A stretch of 64,000 nucleotides of DNA from Muricea muricata (Eukaryota; Cnidaria; Anthozoa; Malacalcyonacea; Plexauridae). Under the pieces are notes generated by a model, which saw only the letters and a program-made list of their open reading frames with translations, ran no database searches and was not told the origin of the DNA. The DNA lies in assembly GCA_963855995.1 (NCBI GenBank), contig OY979726.1, positions 7,230,701 to 7,294,700 on the forward strand, read 5' to 3'. The position numbers were made by a program, and so were the translations under genes. Every line of letters begins with the position of its first letter. The first letter of the stretch is position 1. Shown here in pieces: positions 33,527 through 43,800 of this stretch.

Positions 33527-34855
33527 TTATCTGTTCAGATTCATTATTGTCTTCAACAGTTCTCCCAGTTGATTTATTGTGCTCATTGGAAAATCCTGTT
33601 TAGGATGCTTTTTTGGGTGCAGTGAGCTTAATGATTGTCCATCTCTAAGGAACTTAATGAAATGTGAAGCTAGTATTGCTGAGCCCTTCGCATTTAGATG
33701 TAGCTTGCTTGAGTTCAGACATGTTTTATCTATTGACAAATTATTTATAAATTTCACACCATGTTTAGAAGACAAGGTCTGAACTTTCTCATTGATTTCT
33801 TTTATCTTCAATGTTAAATCAATATCCTGTCTTGGTGTGATGCCAGAAATTCCAATTTTAGAGTTTGGGAACTTCTGTTTAACTAACATAATAAGCTCTT
33901 CCATATTACTAACACATTTTTCAGTAGTCTCAACAGGGACATCATTTGTCCCTGTATGAACAATAACATGTGAGGGGGGCAACTGAATATTAATTTTAGT
34001 GAGTTCATTATTAATTTCCGGTGTTGTTTTACCAGGATATGTGTACTTCTGAACCCTCCTCTTAGACAGTTTTACTGGATTAACGTTTTTAATAATTGAA
34101 TCACCAATAATAACAATACCTTGCGTTGGTACCCGCCCTTTGACAGGAGTATGCTCTGTTGCTCTGCTACTGTTGCCTTTATTACCTTGGATTGTGTCAT
34201 GAGTTAACTTTGGGCAATTGCTTGCATTGTCACCTTTTTCTGGAAAAATGTTATCATTATCGACGGCCATATTCTGACCAGTTGTAGGTTGTTGTGTTTC
34301 AGAATTAATTTCAATTACTGAGGCATGAAGATCACTATTTTGTGTATTCGCTTCATCATTCAGCACATCATATCTATTCAATTCAAAATTCATAGTGGCT
34401 TGATCTTCTTTACTTTGTTTAATACCCGATACCGTTTTCCACTTCTCGCCATCTTGTCGTTCGTAATGTCCTTGCTCAAATTCTTGTTGTTGAAGTTTCA
34501 TGGCCGTAACCAAGCTGTCTCTTTCATGCTCAAGTTCTTTGACTTTTGAATTTAGATCAGATGTAATAAGTGCGAAATTCAAGTTCTTTTCACGTAACTC
34601 GGCGTTTTCCCTCACCAAATTGTCTTTGTCTATTTTCAGTTCTTTGACAGTAGCCTCCATGACAAACATCGGTACCGATCTGGCTTTTAAATTATTTACA
34701 TCAATTTCGAGACCTTCAATCTTTAAGTTCGTACTTTCTGCGAATTCCTGCATTTGCCGTCTAAGGTCTTCTACAAGCGAATTCTCGATACCTTCCATAT
34801 ATAAGCTTTTATCGTCGACATCACTGTCATGAACAATATGAAGTTCCGCCATCAT
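33527..34855 (-). CDS. Non-LTR retrotransposon ORF1: coiled coil and SGNH-like esterase domain (copy 1)
   Basis: Reading from the first ATG (34855-34853) gives 442 codons; the next codon is also ATG and sits on the element/satellite boundary. The frame stays open into the satellite to a TTG at 34885. Residues about 26-125 are charged heptad-like coiled coil (LRRQMQEFAE, VKELEHERDSLV). A polar linker follows. The C-terminal domain shows GIVIIGDSIIK (GDS at 251-253), YPGKT (273-277), HTGTND (301-305) and LHLNAKG (385-391), the block order of SGNH/GDSL esterases found in CR1/L2 ORF1 proteins. The position three before the His is Ser383 where the catalytic Asp of DxxH would be, so catalysis is doubtful. 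The likely role is nucleic-acid binding and RNP assembly. It ends 11 bp before the GTG of ORF2. Confidence 0.9.
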   Translation of the reverse strand: MMAELHIVHDSDVDDKSLYMEGIENSLVEDLRRQMQEFAESTNLKIEGLEIDVNNLKARSVPMFVMEATVKELKIDKDNLVRENAELREKNLNFALITSDLNSKVKELEHERDSLVTAMKLQQQEFEQGHYERQDGEKWKTVSGIKQSKEDQATMNFELNRYDVLNDEANTQNSDLHASVIEINSETQQPTTGQNMAVDNDNIFPEKGDNASNCPKLTHDTIQGNKGNSSRATEHTPVKGRVPTQGIVIIGDSIIKNVNPVKLSKRRVQKYTYPGKTTPEINNELTKINIQLPPSHVIVHTGTNDVPVETTEKCVSNMEELIMLVKQKFPNSKIGISGITPRQDIDLTLKIKEINEKVQTLSSKHGVKFINNLSIDKTCLNSSKLHLNAKGSAILASHFIKFLRDGQSLSSLHPKKHPKQDFPMSTINQLGELLKTIMNLNR

Positions 34856-37800
34856 TGTGCTCAACTCGTTCTTTTTAGCACTCAAAACATCATTTTAAGC
34901 TCTAAAACGTCGCCGTGATCGATTTGAGACGGATATTTTTAGTTTGCAGTCTGAGCATGTTTTTACGCTCAAATCGCTTCGAGAACGCCTAAAACGCGAC
35001 TTTGATGATTGTAAGAACGTTTCTTTTCAGTCTCAAAGCATGTTGTAGGTTTCTCATTTCAACATGCTATTTTGCTGATGTCGATAGTTTGAGCGCCGAA
35101 AACGTGATTGCGGACTTGCTAAGTTCTCCAATTTCGATTTAGAATCTGTCTTTTAGATACGCGATTTCAATATATCATTGGGCTCAACTCGTTCATTTTA
35201 GCACTCAAAACATCATTTTAAGCTCTAAAACGTCGCCGTGATCGATTTGAGACGGATATTTTTAGTTGGCAGTCCGAGCATGTTTTTACGCTCAAATCGC
35301 TTCCAGAACGCCTAAAACGCGATTTTGATGATTGTAAGAACTTTTTTTTTCAGTCTCAAAGCATGTTGTAGGTTTCTCATTTCAACATGCTATTTTGCTG
35401 ATGTCGATAGTTAAGCGCCGAAAACGTGATTCCGGACTTGCTAAGTTCTCCAATTTCGATTTAGAAGCTGTCTTTTAGGTCCGCGCTTGCAATATATCAT
35501 TGGGCTCAACTCGTTCATTTTAGCACTCAAAATCTTAATTTTAAGCTCTAAAACGTCGCCGTGATCGATTTGAGACGGATATTTTTAGTTTGCAGTCTGA
35601 GCATGTTTTTACTCTCAAATCGCTTCGAGAACGCCTAAAACGCGATTTTGATGATTGTAAGAGCGTTTCTTTTCAGTGTCAAAGCATGTGGTAGGTTTCT
35701 CATTTCAACATGCTATTTTGCTGATGTCGATAGTTTGAGCGCCGAAAACGTGATTGCGGACTTGCTAAGTTCTCCAATTTCGATTTAGAAGCTGTCTTTT
35801 AGGTCCGCGATTGCAATATATCATTGGGCTCAACTCGTTCATTTTAGCACTCAAAACATAATTTTTTACTCTAAAACGTCGCCGTGATCGATTTGAGACG
35901 GCAATTTTTAGTTGGCAGTCCGAGCATGTTTTTACGCTCAAATCGCTTCCAGAACGCCTAAAACGCGATTTTGATGATTGTAAGTGCGTTTCTTTTCAGT
36001 GTCAATGCATGTTGTAGGTTTCTCATTTCAACATGCTATTTTGCTGATGTCGACAGTTTGAGCGCCTTAAACGTGATTGCGGACTTGCTAAGTTCTCCAA
36101 TTTCGATTTAGAAGCTGTCTTTTAGGTCCGCGATTGCAATATATCATTGGGCTCAACTCGTTCATTTTAGCACTCAAAACATCATTTTAAGCTCTAAAAC
36201 GTCGCCGTGATCGATTTGAGACGGCAATTATTGTTGGAAGTCCGAGCATTTTTTTACGCTCAAATCGCTTCGAGAACGCCTAAAACGCGATTTTGATTAT
36301 TGTAAGAGCGTTTCTTTTCAGTCTCAATGCACAATGTAGGTTTCTAATTTCAAGATGCTATTTTGCTGATGTCGATAGTTTGAGCGCCGAAAACATCATT
36401 GCGGACATGCTAAGTTCTCCAATTTCGATTTAGAAGCTGTCTTTTAGATACGCGATTTCAATATATCATTGTGCTCAACTCGTTCTTATTAGCACTCAAA
36501 ACATCATTTTAAGATCTAAAACGTCGCCGTGATTGATTTGAGACGGCAATTTTTAGTTGGCACTCCAAGCATGTTTTTACGCTCAAGTCGCTTCCAGAAC
36601 GCCTAAAACGCGATTTTGATGATTGTAAGAACGTTTCTTTTCAGTCTCAAAGCATGTTGTAGGTTTCTCATTTCAACATGCTATTTTGCTGATGTCGATA
36701 GTTTGAGCGCCGAAAACGTGATTGCGGACTTGCTAAGTTCTCCAATTTCGATATAGAAGCTGTCTTTTAGGTCCACGATTGCAATATATCATTGGGCTCA
36801 ACTCGTTCATTTTAGCACTCAAAACATCATTTTAAGCTCTAAAACGTCGCCGTGATCGATTTGAGACGGCAATTATTGTTGGCAGTCCGAGCATGTTTTT
36901 ACGCTCAAATCGCTTCGAGAACGCCTAAAACGCGATTTTGATTATTGTAAGAGCGTTTCTTTTCAGTCTCAATGCACGTTGTAGGTTTCTAATTTCAACA
37001 TGCTATTTTGCTGATGTCGATAGTTTGAGCGCCGAAAACATGATTGCGGACATGCTAAGTTCTCCAATTTCGATTTAGAAGCTGTCTTTTAGATACGCGA
37101 TTGCTATATATCATTGTGCTCAACTCGTTCTTTTTAGCACTTAAAACATCATTTTAAGCTCTAAAACGTCGCCGTGATCGATTTGAGACGGATATTTTTA
37201 GTTTGCAGTCTGAGCATGTTTTTACGCTCAAATCGCTTCGAGAACGCCTAAAACGCGACTTTGATGATTGTAAGAGCGTTTCTTTTCAGTGTCAAAGCAT
37301 GTTGTAGGTTTCTCATTTCAACATGCTATTTTGCTGATGTCGATAGTTTGAGCACCGAAAACGTGATTGCGGACTTGCTAAGTTCTCCAATTTCGATTTA
37401 GAAGCTGTCTTTTAGGTCCGCGATTGCAATATATCATTGGGCTCAACTCGTTCATTTTAGCACTCAAAACATCATTTTAAGCTCTAAAACGTCGCCGTGA
37501 TCGATTTGAGACGGCAATTTTTAGTTGGCAGTCCGAGCATGTTTTTACGCTCAAATCGCTTCCAGAACGCCTAAAACGCGATCTTGATGATTGTAAGAGC
37601 GTTTCTTTTCAGTGTCAATGCATGTTGTAGGTTTCTCATTTCAACATGCTATTTTGCTGATGTCGATAGTTTGAGCGCCTTAAACGTGATTGCGGACTTG
37701 CTAAGTTCTCCAATTTCGATATAGAAGCTGTCTTTTAGGTCCACGATTGCAATATATCATTGGGCTCAACTCGTTCATTTTAGCACTCAAAACATCATTT

Positions 37801-40800
37801 TAAGCTCTAAAACGTCGCCGTGATCGATTTGAGACGGCAATTATTGTTGGAAGTCCGAGCATTTTTTTACGCTCAAATCGCTTCGAGAACGCCTAAAACG
37901 CGATTTTGATTATTGTAAGAGCGTTTCTTTTCAGTCTCAATGCACGTTGTAGGTTTCTAATTTCAACATGCTATTTTGCTGATGTCGATAGTTTGAGCGC
38001 CGAAAACATCATTGCGGACATGCTAAGTTCTCCAATTTCGATTTAGAAGCTGTCTTTTAGATACGCGATTTCAATATATCATTGTGCTAAACTCGTTCTT
38101 ATTAGCACTCAAAACATCATTTTAAGATCTAAAACGTCGCCGTGATCGATTTGAGACGGCAATTTTTAGTTGGCACTCCGAGCATGTTTTTACGCTCAAG
38201 TCGCTTCCAGAACGCCTAAAATGCAATTTTGATGATTGTAAGAACGTTTCTTTTCAGTGTCAAAGCATGTTGTAGGTTTCTCATTTCAACATGCTATTTT
38301 GCTGATGTCGATAGTTTGAGCGCCTTAAAAGTGATTGCGGACTTGCTAAGTTCTCCAATTTCGATATAGAAGCTGTCTTTTAGGTCCACGATTGCAATAT
38401 ATCATTGGGCTCAACTCGTTCATTTTAGCACTCAAAACATCATTTTAAGCTCTAAAACGTCGCCGTGATCGATTTGAGACGGCAATTATTGTTGGAAGTC
38501 CGAGCATTTTTTTACGCTCAAATCGCTTCGAGAACGCCTAAAACGCGATTTTGATTATTGTAAGAGCGTTTCTTTTCAGTCTCAATGCACGTTGTAGGTT
38601 TCTAATTTCAACATGCTATTTTGCTGATGTCGATAGTTTGAGCGCCGAAAACATCATTGCGGACATGCTAAGTTCTCCAATTTCGATTTAGAAGCTGTCT
38701 TTTAGATACGCGATTTCAATATATCATTGTGCTAAACTCGTTCTTATTAGCACTCAAAACATCATTTTAAGATCTAAAACGTCGCCGTGATCGATTTGAG
38801 ACGGCAATTTTTAGTTGGCACTCCGAGCATGTTTTTACGCTCAAGTCGCTTCCAGAACGCCTAAAACGCAATTTTGATGATTGTAAGAACGTTTCTTTTC
38901 AGTGTCAAAGCATGTTGTAGGTTTCTCATTTCAACATGCTATTTTGCTGATGTCGATAGTTTGAGCGCCGAAAACGTGATTGCGGACTTGCTAAGTTCTC
39001 CAATTTCGATTTAGAAGCTGTCTTTTAGGTCCGCGCTTGCAATATATCATTGGGCTCAACTCGTTCATTTTAGCACTCAAAACATCATTTTAAGCTCTAA
39101 AACGTCGCCGTGATCGATTTGAGACGGCAATTATTGTTGGAAGTCCGAGCATTTTTTTACGCTCAAATCGCTTCGAGAACGCCTAAAACGCGATTTTGAT
39201 TATTGTAAGAGCGTTTCTTTTCAGTCTCAATGCACGTTGTAGGTTTCTAATTTCAACATGCTATTTTGCTGATGTCGATAGTTTGAGCGCCGAAAACATC
39301 ATTGCGGACATGCTAAGTTCTCCAATTTCGATTTTGAAGCTGTCTTTTAGATACGCGATTTCAATATATCATTGTGCTAAACTCGTTCTTATTAGCACTC
39401 AAAACATCATTTTAAGATCTAAAACGTCGCCGTGATCGATTTGAGACGGCAATTTTTAGTTGGCACTCCGAGCATGTTTTTACGCTCAAGTCGCTTCCAG
39501 AACGCCTAAAATGCAATTTTGATGATTGTAAGAACGTTTCTTTTCAGTGTCAAAGCATGTTGTAGGTTTCTCATTTCAACATGCTATTTTGCTGATGTCG
39601 ATAGTTTGAGCGCCTTAAACGTGATTGCGGACTTGCTAAGTTCTCCAATTTCGATATAGAAGCTGTCTTTTAGGTCCACGATTGCAATATATCATTGGGC
39701 TCAACTCGTTCATTTTAGCACTCAAAACATCATTTTAAGCTCTAAAACGTCGCCGTGATCGATTTGAGACGGCAATTATTGTTGGAAGTCCGAGCATTTT
39801 TTTACGCTCAAATCGCTTCGAGAACGCCTAAAACGCGATTTTGATTATTGTAAGAGCGTTTCTTTTCAGTCTCAATGCACGTTGTAGGTTTCTAATTTCA
39901 ACATGCTATTTTGCTGATGTCGATAGTTTGAGCGCCGAAAACATCATTGCGGACATGCTAAGTTCTCCAATTTCGATTTAGAAGCTGTCTTTTAGATACG
40001 CGATTTCAATATATCATTGTGCTAAACTCGTTCTTATTAGCACTCAAAACATCATTTTAAGATCTAAAACGTCGCCGTGATCGATTTGAGACGGCAATTT
40101 TTAGTTGGCACTCCGAGCATGTTTTTACGCTCAAGTCGCTTCCAGAACGCCTAAAACGCAATTTTGATGATTGTAAGAACGTTTCTTTTCAGTGTCAAAG
40201 CATGTTGTAGGTTTCTCATTTCAACATGCTATTTTGCTGATGTCGATAGTTTGAGCGCCGAAAACGTGATTGCGGACTTGCTAAGTTCTCCAATTTCGAT
40301 TTAGAAGCTGTCTTTTAGGTCCGCGCTTGCAATATATCATTGGGCTCAACTCGTTCATTTTAGCTCTCAAAACATCATTTTAAGCTCTAAAACGTCGCCG
40401 TGATCGATTTGAGACGGCAATTATTGTTGGAAGTCCGAGCATTTTTTTACGCTCAAATCGCTTCGAGAACGCCTAAAACGCGATTTTGATTATTGTAAGA
40501 GCGTTTCTTTTCAGTCTCAATGCACGTTGTAGGTTTCTAATTTCAACATGCTATTTTGCTGATGTCGATAGTTTGAGCGCCGAAAACATCATTGCGGACA
40601 TGCTAAGTTCTCCAATTTCGATTTTGAAGCTGTCTTTTAGATACGCGATTTCAATATATCATTGTGCTAAACTCGTTCTTATTAGCACTCAAAACATCAT
40701 TTTAAGATCTAAAACGTCGCCGTGATCGATTTGAGACGGCAATTTTTAGTTGGCACTCCGAGCATGTTTTTACGCTCAAGTCGCTTCCAGAACGCCTAAA

Positions 40801-43800
40801 ACGCAATTTTGATGATTGTAAGAACGTTTCTTTTCAGTGTCAAAGCATGTTGTAGGTTTCTCATTTCAACATGCTATTTTGCTGATGTCGATAGTTTGAG
40901 CGCCTTAAACGTGATTGCGGACTTGCTAAGTTCTCCAATTTCGATATAGAAGCTGTCTTTTAGGTCCACGATTGCAATATATCATTGGGCTCAACTCGTT
41001 CATTTTAGCACTCAAAACATCATTTTAAGCTCTAAAACGTCGCCGTGATCGATTTGAGACGGCAATTATTGTTGGAAGTCCGAGCATTTTTTTACGCTCA
41101 AATCGCTTCGAGAACGCCTAAAACGCGATTTTGATTATTGTAAGAGCGTTTCTTTTCAGTCTCAATGCACGTTGTAGGTTTATAATTTCAACATGCTATT
41201 TTGCTGATGTCGATAGTTTGAGCGCCGAAAACATCATTGCGGACATGCTAAGTTCTCCAATTTCGATTTAGAAGCTGTCTTTTAGATACGCGATTTCAAT
41301 ATATCATTGTGCTAAACTCGTTCTTATTAGCACTCAAAACATCATTTTAAGATCTAAAACGTCGCCGTGATCGATTTGAGACGGCAATTTTTAGTTGGCA
41401 CTCCGAGCATGTTTTTACGCTCAAGTCGCTTCCAGAACGCCTAAAATGCAATTTTGATGATTGTAAGAACGTTTCTTTTCAGTGTCAAAGCATGTTGTAG
41501 GTTTCTCATTTCAACATGCTATTTTGCTGATGTCGATAGTTTGAGCGCCTTAAACGTGATTGCGGACTTGCTAAGTTCTCCAATTTCGATATAGAAGCTG
41601 TCTTTTAGGTCCACGATTGCAATATATCATTGGGCTCAACTCGTTCATTTTAGCACTCAAAACATCATTTTAAGCTCTAAAACGTCGCCGTGATCGATTT
41701 GAGACGGCAATTATTGTTGGAAGTCCGAGCATTTTTTTACGCTCAAATCGCTTCGAGAACGCCTAAAACGCGATTTTGATTATTGTAAGAGCGTTTCTTT
41801 TCAGTCTCAATGCACGTTGTAGGTTTCTAATTTCAACATGCTATTTTGCTGATGTCGATAGTTTGAGCGCCGAAAACATCATTGCGGACATGCTAAGTTC
41901 TCCAATTTCGATTTAGAAGCTGTCTTTTAGAAACGCGATTTCAATATATCATTGTGCTAAACTCGTTCTTATTAGCACTCAAAACATCATTTTAAGATCT
42001 AAAACGTCGCCGTGATCGATTTGAGACGGCAATTTTTAGTTGGCACTCCGAGCATGTTTTTACGCTCAAGTCGCTTCCAGAACGCCTAAAACGCAATTTT
42101 GATGATTGTAAGAACGTTTCTTTTCAGTGTCAAAGCATGTTGTAGGTTTCTCATTTCAACATGCTATTTTGCTGATGTCGATAGTTTGAGCGCCGAAAAC
42201 GTGATTGCGGACTTGCTAAGTTCTCCAATTTCGATTTAGAAGCTGTCTTTTAGGTCCGCGCTTGCAATATATCATTGGGCTCAACTCGTTCATTTTAGCA
42301 CTCAAAACATCATTTTAAGCTCTAAAACGTCGCCGTGATCGATTTGAGACGGCAATTATTGTTGGAAGTCCGAGCATTTTTTTACGCTCAAATCGCTTCG
42401 AGAACGCCTAAAACGCGATTTTGATTATTGTAAGAGCGTTTCTTTTCAGTCTCAATGCACGTTGTAGGTTTCTAATTTCAACATGCTATTTTGCTGATGT
42501 CGATAGTTTGAGCGCCGAAAACATCATTGCGGACATGCTAAGTTCTCCAATTTCGATTTTGAAGCTGTCTTTTAGATACGCGATTTCAATATATCATTGT
42601 GCTAAACTCGTTCTTATTAGCACTCAAAACATCATTTTAAGATCTAAAACGTCGCCGTGATCGATTTGAGACGGCAATTTTTAGTTGGCACTCCGAGCAT
42701 GTTTTTACGCTCAAGTCGCTTCCAGAACGCCTAAAACGCAATTTTGATGATTGTAAGAACGTTTCTTTTCAGTGTCAAAGCATGTTGTAGGTTTCTCATT
42801 TCAACATGCTATTTTGCTGATGTCGATAGTTTGAGCGCCTTAAACGTGATTGCGGACTTGCTAAGTTCTCCAATTTCGATATAGAAGCTGTCTTTTAGGT
42901 CCACGATTGCAATATATCATTGGGCTCAACTCGTTCATTTTAGCACTCAAAACATCATTTTAAGCTCTAAAACGTCGCCGTGATCGATTTGAGACGGCAA
43001 TTATTGTTGGAAGTCCGAGCATTTTTTTACGCTCAAATCGCTTCGAGAACGCCTAAAACGCGATTTTGATTATTGTAAGAGCGTTTCTTTTCAGTCTCAA
43101 TGCACGTTGTAGGTTTCTAATTTCAACATGCTATTTTGCTGATGTCGATAGTTTGAGCGCCGAAAACATCATTGCGGACATGCTAAGTTCTCCAATTTCG
43201 ATTTAGAAGCTGTCTTTTAGATACGCGATTTCAATATATCATTGTGCTAAACTCGTTCTTATTAGCACTCAAAACATCATTTTAAGATCTAAAACGTCGC
43301 CGTGATCGATTTGAGACGGCAGTTTTTAGTTGGCACTCCGAGCATGTTTTTACGCTCAAGTCGCTTCCAGAACGCCTAAAACGCGATTTTGATGATTGTA
43401 AGAACGTTTCTTTTCAGTGTCAAAGCATGTTGTAGGTTTCTCATTTCAACATGCTATTTTGCTGATGTCGATAGTTTGAGCGCCGAAAACGTGATTGCGG
43501 ACTTGCTAAGTTCTCCAATTTCGATTTAGAAGCTGTCTTTTAGGTCCGCGCTTGCAATATATCATTGGGCTCAACTTGTTCATTTTAGCACTCAAAACAT
43601 CATTTTAAGCTCTAAAACGTCGCAGTGATCGATTTGAGACGGCAATTTTTAGTTGGAAGTCCGAGCATGTTTTTACGCTCAAATCGCTTCGAGAACGCCT
43701 AAAACGCGATTTTTATTATTGTAAGAGCGTTTCTTTTCAGTCTCAATGCACGTTGTAGGTTTCTAATTTCAACATGCTATTTTGCTGATGTCGATAGTTT

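Larger units (their letters stand above)
30366..34850 (-). mobile_element. CR1/L2-like non-LTR retrotransposon, copy 1, 4.49 kb
   Basis: The element lies on the minus strand between ATCATTGT direct repeats (30358-30365 and 34851-34858; 6 bp CATTGT if the element starts with ATGG). The order is ORF1 (coiled coil plus SGNH-like esterase), ORF2 (endonuclease plus RT), about 250 bp of 3' UTR, AATAAA, and a short ACATACATACACA tail instead of poly(A). Microsatellite-like tails and an esterase-type ORF1 are known for the CR1/L2 group. There is essentially no 5' UTR: ORF1's ATG is at the junction, so the copy may be slightly 5'-truncated. Both ORFs are open. Confidence 0.93.

Noticed and set aside
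33620-33640. A-AAA-AAG heptamer in ORF1 as the frameshift site for ORF2
   Set aside because: A -1 shift there reads into TAA at 33602-33600 before the ORF2 frame opens.
33346-34832. Plus-strand ORFs opposite the retrotransposon (31435, 32406, 33346, 33579, 34325, 34500 and the same set 20303 bp later)
   Set aside because: They are antisense shadows of ORF1 and ORF2 with no recognisable domains.
39196-39435. Repeated 79-codon ORF (also at 22441, 40486, 42421 and 60467)
   Set aside because: It lies wholly inside satellite monomers and exists because one base change removes a stop (GATTTTGAAG for GATTTAGAAG). Its recurrence follows the tetramer repeat and it has no protein motif.
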